A stretch of 36,138 bases of DNA from Pseudomonadota bacterium. GTDB lineage: Bacteria > Pseudomonadota > Alphaproteobacteria > Rickettsiales > RGZB01. Below, piece after piece: positions 19,501-27,652 of the stretch. How positions within the stretch are numbered: position 1 is the stretch's first letter; every line of letters starts with the position of its first letter. Location: NCBI GenBank assembly GCA_010031735.1, contig RGZB01000016.1, positions 1 through 36,138 of the forward strand, written 5' to 3'. The position numbers and the translations under genes were made by a program. The notes beneath the pieces are model-generated. The model was not told the DNA's origin and did not search any database. It saw only the letters and a program-made list of their open reading frames with translations.

Positions 19501-20774
19501 TCGTCACCGACCCGTTCGGCGATAAGGCGGTCGAGGCGGATTTACAGAAACACCGTGATAGGCAAGCCGATGCTGCAGGCAAATATTTCGAGGATATCGA
19601 GAAGGGTACTGCAACGGAAGTTGAACAACCGCAGAAAGCTGCTGCGAAAAAGCAAAATGCCGAAGCTGAGCTTGATGAAGTCGACGAGAAGCCGAAGAAA
19701 GCAGCTGCTCCTAAGAAGAAACCGGTAGAAGCCGAAGTGGATGAAGTCGAGAAACCGACGAAGAAACCGGCGACGCGTAAAGCGGCAGTGAAGGAAGATG
19801 GCCCGGTCACCGAGGCAGATCAATTCGCGGCGATGATGGAATCAGGCAACCTACCGGATAGGAAGCCGCGTGGTTCCGATATCGATCAACCGAACAATCC
19901 GTTCGTTGGTATGACGAGTTCTCAAGAAGTGCGCGATGCGAACGATAAGTCCAATGCTCCTGTAAAAGATGATGGTGCAGCAGTAGAATTCGGTGCGATG
20001 ATGGGTTCAGGCGATCTGCCGGACAGAAAACCGCGTGGCTCCGATATCGATCAGCCGGACAATCCATTCGTTGGTATGGTCGCTACTGCGCAAGTACGTG
20101 ATGCATTAGAAAATGCGAATGCCCCGGTTCTGGAACCTGTAGATGGTCCGGATATCGAGGCGGATATCGAAGAAGGTCGCGCCCGCGATGAGGCAAGGAA
20201 AAGCGAAAGAGAAGCAGACCTGAAGAATGTTGCTGCGAATCTTGAAGGTCTTGATGGCGTTACTGATGGTGTGCCGATGGCTGAAGAGGTGGTAGATATC
20301 GAGGCGGATATCGAAGAAGGTCGCGCCCGCGATGAGGCAAGGAAAAGCGAAAGAGAAGCAGACCTGAAGAATGTGGCTGCGAATCTCGAAGGTCTTGATA
20401 AACCGCCGGAAGAAGTCGATCCGAATGCCGTGACCCAAGTAAGCGATCCGGAAGCGGTAGATCTGGAAGGTAGAGAAGGTGTTTCTGCGGCAGATACCGC
20501 TACGAATCTGGCTGGTGATACCAGTACGAATCTTGATAAGGATGGTAATGGCATCCCGGATCCGCAATCGATGGATGCTGGCGACAAGTTCGCGGCAGCG
20601 ATGACGAACGGTACTACGAATATTGAAGAACAGGTATCGCGTGCAGAGCTGGATGGTGTTGATTTGAATGCCTTCAGGTTCGATGATGCTCCGGCGGAAA
20701 CGGCGCCTGATCAATCAATGGCTAGTAAGGTTTCAGGCAAGGGCGGCGGCAAACAGGCAGCCGCTAGCCGTTAA
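16506..20774 (+). CDS. Giant 1422-aa acidic, internally repetitive orphan protein
   Basis: Single ORF with strong SD; several internally duplicated modules; Lys/Ala/Pro-rich linker; DKDGNGIPD motif near the C-terminus; no signal peptide or TM seen. Confidence 0.9.
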   Translation: MVESTLNASVTERSFDSSQLANFQFIATGAGLTRQDMISVNPDNGGFTVNLTEQEQAKFTSHAEQLMDGVRRTNGVIAPGVEDMVAALNGRDTTAPEPEVEQTEPASVYDRMMASDGLKPDEKEVVTMLRDRIQGAPKAVEDLLNDGQYPEEVAASMRDAAADGLQTEDKQLTRILTEYRDAKRNGMSQEDFIIKKFGKGALEKDQAVDSPAVEAEPPVVDAQATSTDAPGIPDVHDLVLKRNAELGITDEGTVELPNGDFALSVPREKEGALKKELEDSGAKLGENFRMQRDTNSTRFVMNEETLDKLSAYTSEQATKERDAMVAEQPAALPTQGELVTQRLSDLGLTPENRSEGADKTKTVFTVPREKEADLKAFLDDNNVGYGNEYKMQRDSNGTTRFELNKDAMDVVIERVIKDAREEVAARDAAPQQVVSSGPGLGDATLAVLDGNAGELTSEQALANGDLALPGNDKLPDPTTAEIDPNTSALIGGDERGLNQLPINDKTERDAASMIRTDDGQFVNAGTALRQMEFYPNVTNGGDDILRAEIPAGMNKDDVLKAVRDALPMVDPDSMSLVKSTEMGGADTLRITGAENIAQFKSQVKGVPITFHENTYTEVQAERKTAAEQALGDMEFYPNKTNDGQDILRAEIPEGVNKEELLGQVKKMLADKGVDPESVTLRKSVEMSAVRGEDVETLRITGAENIAKFQEALGELTTSHKHSFTQEAKVQETLETKTPADAERLIGSFITDGTLKSEDRAGLQDAAYEKAGKMDVLEARRAGPAFEVVEDAPAPKDKSTAKATIMSPEEIKAENLNELSSAFTDYSVNVPKQGRGTEEGYLDRAELVFDVAEGKGDQAQYAMKRMQKKLDDAGIEGVEMRYNAETNQVVMQVQGGDDMYPPKEMAGKLAEAAEAIGFIETDEVKQDVKRGAKVPNEDRPDPALPSTWMERRMEGLQQMADSIEQAANDFGEFVVDNKVTRAVDSAYKGVSSFLSAVKGFVTDPFGDKAVEADLQKHRDRQADAAGKYFEDIEKGTATEVEQPQKAAAKKQNAEAELDEVDEKPKKAAAPKKKPVEAEVDEVEKPTKKPATRKAAVKEDGPVTEADQFAAMMESGNLPDRKPRGSDIDQPNNPFVGMTSSQEVRDANDKSNAPVKDDGAAVEFGAMMGSGDLPDRKPRGSDIDQPDNPFVGMVATAQVRDALENANAPVLEPVDGPDIEADIEEGRARDEARKSEREADLKNVAANLEGLDGVTDGVPMAEEVVDIEADIEEGRARDEARKSEREADLKNVAANLEGLDKPPEEVDPNAVTQVSDPEAVDLEGREGVSAADTATNLAGDTSTNLDKDGNGIPDPQSMDAGDKFAAAMTNGTTNIEEQVSRAELDGVDLNAFRFDDAPAETAPDQSMASKVSGKGGGKQAAASR
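20151..20399 (+). repeat. Near-identical 105-bp direct repeat (20151-20255 and 20295-20399) inside the giant ORF
   Basis: Encodes DIEADIEEGRARDEARKSEREADLKNVAANLEGLD twice; only two mismatches seen by eye. Confidence 0.93.
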
Positions 20775-21670
20775 TCCGAGAGCTTGATCCACGTCAGTTC
20801 GTGCTTGTTGCAGGAGAGGTGAAGAAGTCTGCTGCCCTCGATCGCCGCGAATTGTTTTGCGGTCGCGTGGTCGGTCGGCCCCTGGAATTTCAGCGTACAG
20901 ATGAAGTTCTTACAGTTACCTGCCTTCAGCCATTCATTTACTAATCGCAGCAGCCTTTCTGGATAGCAGGCGATATCGCAGCACATCCAGTCCACTTCGC
21001 CAAAAACCTCCGGCTTGATGCCGAAGGCGCTCTCCTTGCGGAACGCGATGTTCTTCATCTTCGCGATATGGGGCTCAAGCGGTGCTTTATCGACACTGAT
21101 CACGTCCGCACCGGTCTTTGCAAGCACCCAACTCCACCCCCCCGGACAGGCACCGAGATCGACACAGGTTTCGCCTTTTTTCGGCAGGCGTTCGATGAGT
21201 GTGAAGGCTTCCCAGAGTTTGAGATAGGCACGGTTCGGCGGTGTTTCTTTGTCTTCCACGAAATGCACTTCGCCATGGATATACGGGCTTGCGGTTTTAG
21301 CGGCGAATAACATCGCATCAGGTGCGATGAGTGTCCATGCACCGAGCGGTGCTTTCGGCAACGGTGAAGGGAACTCCACCGGCTTTGCCGAGATATGTGG
21401 CAGGTTTTCCTGGATGAGCGCCGCACGACGATGGAAGTCGTGTGAATAAACGCTCCAGTTGCGCTGGATGGCACGCAGTTGTTTCGCGGCATCCTTGATG
21501 GATGCAACGGGCGCACGCTGCACATCGTACCAGACGTTCTGTGCCCAGTAAGCAGGTTTGGCGTCGCCCCGCATCAGTACAAGATTGCCGTAGATTTCTT
21601 CAGGGGTTCCAAGCTCTTCAAGCAGTGGTTCCAAGTAACCATCGGCGGCAAGGTATGCGGTTTGGGTCAT
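20771..21670 (-). CDS. FtsJ-like SAM-dependent rRNA methyltransferase (RlmM/COG2933-like)
   Basis: GETCVDLGACPGGWSWVLAKTGADVISVDKAPL SAM site, VDWMCCDIACYPERLL, CTLKFQGPTDH. Confidence 0.85.
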   Translation of the reverse strand: MTQTAYLAADGYLEPLLEELGTPEEIYGNLVLMRGDAKPAYWAQNVWYDVQRAPVASIKDAAKQLRAIQRNWSVYSHDFHRRAALIQENLPHISAKPVEFPSPLPKAPLGAWTLIAPDAMLFAAKTASPYIHGEVHFVEDKETPPNRAYLKLWEAFTLIERLPKKGETCVDLGACPGGWSWVLAKTGADVISVDKAPLEPHIAKMKNIAFRKESAFGIKPEVFGEVDWMCCDIACYPERLLRLVNEWLKAGNCKNFICTLKFQGPTDHATAKQFAAIEGSRLLHLSCNKHELTWIKLSD

Positions 21671-21672
21671 GA

Positions 21673-22242
21673 TTATCGGCCGGTGTTTTCTGGCGCGGGT
21701 GTGGGCTCTTCAGTCGGCGCGGTGGTAGCGGGCATAACAGGCGCGGGTGCCGGGGTGGTTTTGCCGCATGGCACCACGAAGAGGTAATTGATGAATTGAT
21801 TGCGTGCACGCACGATGTCTTTATCGTTGCTGGCACCGATCTCGCTTAAGGCATTGAAGGCTTCCTCATTGATGGGGCCGATGGCGAACAAGGTCGCCGC
21901 CGCTTCGAATTGCAAGCCATCTTCCTTGCTTCGGAGTGCAGCAGCAAGCGGCGCGATCGCGGGCGCGAATTCCGATTTATCAGGGCATGCGGTGCCGGTA
22001 AGATGCGACTGTGCGATTTCGTTGTTACGCATCACGGCAAGGCTACCGATACGGTAAGCCGCCTCCTGTTTTTCTATCCCTTCACCGAAAGCAAGGAACT
22101 GCAGCAGATCCGGCAGGCTGCTGTCTTTCATTTTCTCGGCGGCCTTGGCTTTGTCGCCCGCGGGGTTCGCCATGGGTTCGATAGTGATATGGCTGCAAGC
22201 AGCCAGCAGGATAAGGGTAAATAGGACGGTGATGATGCGCAT
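21673..22242 (-). CDS. Predicted lipoprotein, helical repeat-like
   Basis: Lipobox LLAACSH; start at MRIITV rather than 22260. Confidence 0.7.
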   Translation of the reverse strand: MRIITVLFTLILLAACSHITIEPMANPAGDKAKAAEKMKDSSLPDLLQFLAFGEGIEKQEAAYRIGSLAVMRNNEIAQSHLTGTACPDKSEFAPAIAPLAAALRSKEDGLQFEAAATLFAIGPINEEAFNALSEIGASNDKDIVRARNQFINYLFVVPCGKTTPAPAPVMPATTAPTEEPTPAPENTGR

Positions 22243-22337
22243 GCGAACTATATACATCACAGCCCGTATAAGAAAAACAGTTATATTGTGGGACGTTGCC
22301 GATATCGAAACCGGAAGGCTATGACTAACCTACTGTA

Positions 22338-22353
22338 TTAAGACATTATTAAC
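22338..22353 (+). promoter_or_regulatory. CtrA-box-like element TTAA-N7-TTAAC
   Basis: TTAAGACATTATTAAC, about 23 bp upstream of the ATG at 22376. Confidence 0.6.
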
Positions 22354-22375
22354 TAATCTTTGTTACGATGGTGGT

Positions 22376-23356
22376 ATGTCAGAACCATTGCCACAAACGA
22401 CCTATCCGCAGAAAATAACCACGCCGCGCGGCAACGCGCCCCATATCGTGCTCATGCCGGAATTGGTGAAATTCTGTCAGCACCATGCGATGACGTTCTA
22501 TCCCATGCGCGGTCAACACGGAAAAGCCGATGAGGCGATGGCGCACGCCGTAGCCTACGCAGAAGCAGAGATCAAAAAAGCCTATAACATTGTGCGGTTC
22601 GGCATTGATGCGAAAGTGCCTATGTTACAGGGCAGGAAAGACATCCCGATTTTATACATCCCGAAAAGCGGCATCCTCCAGGCGGAGGGGACGCGGTTAG
22701 CGGTCGAAGAGCTGACCGATGCCACGCCGCATATATTTAAGGTTGCAACACGGATCGGTGAGCGAAAACTAGCGCCAATGTATTACAAGATCCCGCCGGA
22801 ATGCATCGAGATGGCGAATGCAAACGGATTATTGATCGCGGTCGACGAGACGATTTCCACCGGCAAGCACATGTCCTGTACGTTGCTGATCGCGGAGCAA
22901 ATGGGGCTGAAGGCCAACCTGCTGGTGAGCGCGAACCGGATGTATAAAGAAGCTGATGTGGCCATCAGCCAAAAACTGGAAAGATTGAAACACCAAGGCT
23001 TTCAGGCCTACGCGGCGACGGCAGAATATATCAAACACGAGAAAGGTACATTGGTGAATAACTACGGTGATACGGTAGACGACGTGACGAATAATCTCGC
23101 GTCTATATTCAACACCTTGCATTTCATCGAAGAACAAGTACTCAAGCAATGCATGAAACATATCGATCCAAACTCGCCGGTGGTCGGAGTCTTAAAGGAT
23201 CTTGCAAGCGGTGCATCAGCTGATCTATTGGATAGTGTCGTTCGCGCGGCAGGAGAAAGCAGCGGGCATTTTGTGCCAGGCGCTACGAGCCTTAATCTTG
23301 CACGATTGGCGGAGGCGGCGGTTCAATATCGCCCCAACCATCCGTTCATAGTGTAG
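22376..23356 (+). CDS. Divergent type-I phosphoribosyltransferase-like protein
   Basis: 326 aa; ILYIPKSGILQAEG and GLLIAVDETISTGKHMSCTLLIAEQMG resemble the PRPP-binding loop (VDDxxxTGxT) on a Rossmann-like core. Confidence 0.55.
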   Translation: MSEPLPQTTYPQKITTPRGNAPHIVLMPELVKFCQHHAMTFYPMRGQHGKADEAMAHAVAYAEAEIKKAYNIVRFGIDAKVPMLQGRKDIPILYIPKSGILQAEGTRLAVEELTDATPHIFKVATRIGERKLAPMYYKIPPECIEMANANGLLIAVDETISTGKHMSCTLLIAEQMGLKANLLVSANRMYKEADVAISQKLERLKHQGFQAYAATAEYIKHEKGTLVNNYGDTVDDVTNNLASIFNTLHFIEEQVLKQCMKHIDPNSPVVGVLKDLASGASADLLDSVVRAAGESSGHFVPGATSLNLARLAEAAVQYRPNHPFIV

Positions 23357-23377
23357 TCCAGTTGCATTCAACGACAT

Positions 23378-23411
23378 AAAAAAAGGCGGATGTATTTCTA
23401 CACCCGCCTTT
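23378..23411 (-). terminator. Rho-independent terminator downstream of the helicase gene
   Basis: Minus strand AAAGGCGGGTGTA-gaaa-TACATCCGCCTTTTTTT. Confidence 0.85.
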
Positions 23412-23433
23412 CGTTTATAAACCAGCGTTGTAA

Positions 23434-25413
23434 CTACGCTGCTGATTTATCATCGTCACTGTTCGTGAAATGATTGCGTGTCTTCGGTTTATCGCCGCGG
23501 TTGCTGCGGTTATCATTACCCGCAGAACGGGTATCACGTTTCGGGCCACCGAAATGCGAACCTTTGCCGCCGTTATGACGGCCACGCGGTTTGCCGCCGC
23601 CCGGACGGTCGTTGCCGCCGTTGCCATCACGATGGTCACGGTTGCTGCGTCCCTCGAATTTACGGTCTCCACGTTCGCCTTGCGCGCGGTCTTCGCGGTT
23701 TCCGTACTGGCGATTGCCATCGCGTTCGCCTTGGAAATCACGTTTTTTGTGATCACGGTCGCGGTTGCCACCTTGTTCGCGGTTACCGTCGCGTTCGCCG
23801 CGGAAATCACGCTTCTTATGGTCGCCAGCGAATTTGCGGTCACCGAATTGGCGTTCGCCACGGCCTTCACCGCGATTCTCGCCACGTTCACCACGCTCGC
23901 TACGGCCTTCGAACGTACGTTCGCCATAACCACGGTTATTGCGATCGCCATTGCGGCCATTCGGGTGGCGCGGTTTGCGCTCCGAGCGATCACGGCGATG
24001 TTCGCGACCTTCGTCGTTACGACGTTCCGAGCGGTGTTCAGAACGCTGCTCTGAACGCTCAGCACGTTGTTCATGACGTGGAGTGCGTTGTTCTACATGC
24101 TCGGTACGTTCTGCGCGCGGTGCATGTTCGCTTGCCGCTTGTTCAGATACGGCTTGTTCAGGTGCAGTCTGTTCGACAGGTTTGCTGTGTTCCTGGCGAT
24201 CATTGCGTTCATGGCGCTGGCCGCCTTGACCACGGTGGGTGTTATTGCCCCGTTGGCGGTTGCCGCCACCCTGACCATAACCGCCGCGAGCGCGGTGGCT
24301 ATTCTCATGCTTCACCGGTTCCGGTTTTGCATTCGGGTTGATTAAGCGTTGGATCGCGCGCCATTTGAGGCCGTCTTCACCCGACACCAGATTCACCGCT
24401 GCACCTTCCGCGCCTGCGCGAGCGGTGCGTCCGATACGGTGGATGTAATCTTCCGGAGCTTGCGGCAGATCGTAGTTGATCACGTGTTCGATGTGCGGGA
24501 TATCCAGGCCGCGCGCCGCGATATCGGTCGCCACCATGATACGGTGCTTTTTCCCGCGGAATGCCTGGATCACGCGGTCACGTTGATTCTGGCGTAAGTC
24601 GCCGTGGATCGCATCGGCGCTATGGCCCTGCTTACGCAGTTTGTCCGCCATTTTCTCCGCACCCCATTTCGTTTTCACGAAGATGATGATGGAGCCTTCA
24701 CGCTTCTCGATCTGGTTGAGCAGTTCATCGAACTTGCCTGCAGAAGAAACGTGGATCACTTCCTGGTTGATGTTCGCGATCGGCGTATTGTTGGAACCGA
24801 CGGCGATACGCGTCGGGTTGGTGAGGTATTTCTCCGCGAGCTTCATGATATTGTGCGGAAGCGTGGCAGAGAACATCATCGTCTGGCGTTGTTTCGGCAG
24901 GTACTTCACGATCTTCTCGAGCTGAACGCCAAAGCCCATATCGAGCATACGATCGGTTTCATCGAGAACGAGATAGTTTGTGTCGTGCAGCATCAGGGTG
25001 CCGCGTGCAAGGTGGTCGTTGATACGGCCCGGCGTACCGACGATCACGCGCGGACGCATGCGCAGTTGTTGCAGCTGCTTCGGCATCGAATCGCCGCCGA
25101 TGATCAGCGCGGTTTTGATAGAGGTCGGTTTGCCGAGCATTTTAGTGATCGCTTCTAACACCTGTACCGCGAGTTCGCGGGTCGGGGTGAGAACCATTGC
25201 AGAGCCGCGCGGGCTTGCGAGTAATTTCGCAACGAGCGGTATACCGAACGCGCCGGTTTTACCGGTGCCGGTCTGGGCAGAGCCGAGTACGTCCTTACCT
25301 TCGAGCGCCAGCGGGATTGCTTGCGCCTGGATCGGGGTAGGGGTAGAGAAATTCATTTGTTGAAGAGCATTCATCAACGCCGGGGGTAACCCCAGTGACT
25401 GGAAGTTTTCCAT
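23434..25413 (-). CDS. rhlE: DEAD-box RNA helicase (RhlE-like) with a roughly 300-aa charged RG/ER-rich tail
   Basis: Q-motif, AQTGTGKT, PTRELAVQ, VLDETDRMLD (DETD variant), SAT, HRIGRTARAG; tail of GGNRDRDHKKRDFQGERDGNR-type repeats. Confidence 0.95.
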   Translation of the reverse strand: MENFQSLGLPPALMNALQQMNFSTPTPIQAQAIPLALEGKDVLGSAQTGTGKTGAFGIPLVAKLLASPRGSAMVLTPTRELAVQVLEAITKMLGKPTSIKTALIIGGDSMPKQLQQLRMRPRVIVGTPGRINDHLARGTLMLHDTNYLVLDETDRMLDMGFGVQLEKIVKYLPKQRQTMMFSATLPHNIMKLAEKYLTNPTRIAVGSNNTPIANINQEVIHVSSAGKFDELLNQIEKREGSIIIFVKTKWGAEKMADKLRKQGHSADAIHGDLRQNQRDRVIQAFRGKKHRIMVATDIAARGLDIPHIEHVINYDLPQAPEDYIHRIGRTARAGAEGAAVNLVSGEDGLKWRAIQRLINPNAKPEPVKHENSHRARGGYGQGGGNRQRGNNTHRGQGGQRHERNDRQEHSKPVEQTAPEQAVSEQAASEHAPRAERTEHVEQRTPRHEQRAERSEQRSEHRSERRNDEGREHRRDRSERKPRHPNGRNGDRNNRGYGERTFEGRSERGERGENRGEGRGERQFGDRKFAGDHKKRDFRGERDGNREQGGNRDRDHKKRDFQGERDGNRQYGNREDRAQGERGDRKFEGRSNRDHRDGNGGNDRPGGGKPRGRHNGGKGSHFGGPKRDTRSAGNDNRSNRGDKPKTRNHFTNSDDDKSAA

Positions 25414-25503
25414 GTGGATTCCTTGAAATTTGGATAAAGTACGGCCTTAAGGTGCTACGCGACGCGCAGCACCCGGCATACTTTTTATTGGTAACAGATG
25501 AAA

Positions 25504-25713
25504 CTAGGCAGCGATGAGTTTCAGATTCGTCGCAGAGGTTTTGCCTTTTTCGCTGGTGAGTTCGTAGCTCACGCGTTGGCCTTCATCGAGAGATGCAAAA
25601 CCAGCATCTTTTACAGCGGTGATGTGAACGAAGATGTCAGAACCACCCGCTTCCGGTTGAATGAAGCCATAACCTTTAGTCGGATTGAACCATTTTACAG
25701 TACCGTTAGCCAT
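25504..25713 (-). CDS. Cold-shock domain protein (CspA family)
   Basis: MANGTVKWFNPTKGYGFIQPEAGGSDIFVHITAV; ATG at 25713. Confidence 0.97.
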   Translation of the reverse strand: MANGTVKWFNPTKGYGFIQPEAGGSDIFVHITAVKDAGFASLDEGQRVSYELTSEKGKTSATNLKLIAA

Positions 25714-26032
25714 TTTAGTCTCCTTAAGTCGTTTGTGCCGCCTCACCATGAGGGGGCTTTAAGAGTTCATTCTCCCACCACTTTTGTGGGGCACTCTTGG
25801 TCAAACGCTGTAGGATCAACTAGTAAAAGCCAGATCGCTTTGTATCCTCGGATACACTGCCTAAATATACGTTGTGGCAGCCTGCACATGCAAAGAGTAG
25901 TGATTAAACTCGGGGTAGAACATACAATATTTACCACCAAAGTCAAGGGTTATAGGCTTCAAACCCGCAGTTATTCTGTATCCTGTCATTTTTGGACTAG
26001 AGAAACGGTGTGATTGCTGGTAATTTTCCGCC

Positions 26033-26461
26033 ATGTTAGAGCGAAACATCACATTAGCTAGGGTTTTAGCGTATCTGAGTACACTACCGCTAGTGGCTGC
26101 GAGCATAGGCCAACTGGTGGGCTTTGATGCGATCAACATGCCGCTCGTCGCCTGTGCCTACGCTGCCGTCACTATCGCTTTCATCGCAGGCATCCACTGG
26201 GCGATGTATCTTTTCTATGAATCGAAGTGCCCGCACAACCTGATGCTCTCGAGTTCGCTTTTGGTGCTCTTATCCTGGTCGACGATGCTGGTGAATCTGA
26301 TGTCGATGATGCTCTTGGTGCAGGCGGGCTGTTTAGTGTTCCAGCTCTTCATCGACTTCGGGTTGAAGCGCCGTGGTTTCTATCCACAGTGGCTGTTCAC
26401 CGTCCGCCGCAACGCCACGATCATCTCGGTCGTGATGCTTATCATCCTTGCGGTGCTTTAA
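26033..26461 (+). CDS. DUF3429-like integral membrane protein
   Basis: 142 aa, four predicted TM helices; IAFIAGIHWAMYLF. Confidence 0.75.
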   Translation: MLERNITLARVLAYLSTLPLVAASIGQLVGFDAINMPLVACAYAAVTIAFIAGIHWAMYLFYESKCPHNLMLSSSLLVLLSWSTMLVNLMSMMLLVQAGCLVFQLFIDFGLKRRGFYPQWLFTVRRNATIISVVMLIILAVL

Positions 26462-26560
26462 AGTCACCGTACAGAAAAAAACATTTCCCTGGTTACCGTT
26501 CAGATTGAGCACAGAAAAAATCCATAGTAAAAATGTAGAACCAAAATAAAACAATGGAGA

Positions 26561-27028
26561 GTGTGGGTGAGGGGTTTTTTAGCGTTGCTGGTTTTAGTTG
26601 CTACGGTTTCAGGTTGCACGCATGGCAAATTCACCGTCTTCGAACCGCTGCAATGTGTGCCGTATGCCCGCGATGTCTCCGGCATCGAGATATACGGCGA
26701 TGCCTACACCTGGTGGGATAAAGCACCGAAGGAATATTCCCGCGGTCACAAACCGCGCCAGGGTTCCGTGATCGTACTTTCGAAAACTGAGCGTCTGCCG
26801 TACGGGCACGTGGCAGTGGTGGAACGGGTGGTCAGTAATCGTGAGATTCAGGTTACGCACGTCAATTTCGGCCAGGACTACAACAGCCGCCGCGTCGTCT
26901 ATCACGATATGACCGCCATCGATACATCGGCAAAAAATGACTGGTCACGCGTGCAATTCGTCATGCCGAACGGTGGCACCAGCCGCATCTACCCCGTGAG
27001 TGGTTTTGTCTACAATACGCCGCATTAA
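26561..27028 (+). CDS. CHAP-domain lipoprotein / putative peptidoglycan amidohydrolase
   Basis: GTG start; lipobox VSGC; LQCVPYARDVSG with catalytic Cys, PYGHVAVVERV with catalytic His. Confidence 0.85.
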   Translation: MWVRGFLALLVLVATVSGCTHGKFTVFEPLQCVPYARDVSGIEIYGDAYTWWDKAPKEYSRGHKPRQGSVIVLSKTERLPYGHVAVVERVVSNREIQVTHVNFGQDYNSRRVVYHDMTAIDTSAKNDWSRVQFVMPNGGTSRIYPVSGFVYNTPH

Positions 27029-27114
27029 TCGATGGATATTGCTAAAAGTGTTGACCTTTCAGCCGCTTGAAGGCAACATACCTTCAACAAATTCTAAGCT
27101 CATAAGGATTCCTC

Positions 27115-27591
27115 ATGAAAAAGTTTTTCTTCCTGATACTCATCATCGTCGCAGCTTTCCTCGGTTATGCCGCGATGCAACCGACAGAATTCAAAGTCTC
27201 GCGCGACGTGTCGATCTCGGCTCCGGCGGGCATCATCTTCCCGCTCGTGAACAACCAGAAGAAATGGGCGGATTGGTCTCCGTGGGCGAAAAAAGATCCG
27301 GCAGCGAAATGGACGTTCGAAGGTAAGGACGAGGGCGTAGGTTCCATCGTACGCTGGGAAGGCAACATGGAAGTAGGTGTGGGTAGTTCCACGATTGTAA
27401 CGAGCACGCCGAACGAAAAAGTGGTGTTCCAGCTCGATTTCCAAAAACCGCTTCCCCGCAGCGCCCGCAGCAGAAGTTCCAGCGGCGGTGGCTCCGGCTG
27501 CTCCTGCAGAAGCTGCTCCGACCGCTCCTGCTGCCGCACCCGCGGCTCCTGCAGCAGCACCGGCTCCTGCGCCAGCACAATAACACATTAG
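27115..27591 (+). CDS. SRPBCC/polyketide-cyclase-like membrane-anchored protein, C-terminus apparently out of frame
   Basis: N-terminus MKKFFFLILIIVAAFLGYAAMQPTEFKVSRDVSISAPAGIIFPLVNNQKKWADWSPW is SRPBCC-like; after QKP the frame becomes Ser/Cys/Arg-rich while the +1 frame reads an Ala/Pro tail. Confidence 0.6.
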   Translation: MKKFFFLILIIVAAFLGYAAMQPTEFKVSRDVSISAPAGIIFPLVNNQKKWADWSPWAKKDPAAKWTFEGKDEGVGSIVRWEGNMEVGVGSSTIVTSTPNEKVVFQLDFQKPLPRSARSRSSSGGGSGCSCRSCSDRSCCRTRGSCSSTGSCASTITH

Positions 27592-27605
27592 GAATGTAAC
27601 TATTC

Positions 27606-27640
27606 AACCCCTCCCTGTTTTACTGCAGGGAGGGGTTTTT
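27606..27640 (+). terminator. Rho-independent terminator
   Basis: AACCCCTCCCTG-ttttactg-CAGGGAGGGGTTTTT. Confidence 0.88.
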
Positions 27641-27652
27641 CATGGCTTGGGT

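Noticed and set aside
20151-20399. Possible CRISPR-like array
   Set aside because: Only two long, in-frame coding copies; no short palindromic repeats or spacers.
23478-24341. 287-aa plus-strand ORF and the 219-aa minus-strand ORF 23415..24074
   Set aside because: Low-complexity shadows of the RG-rich helicase tail read in other frames.
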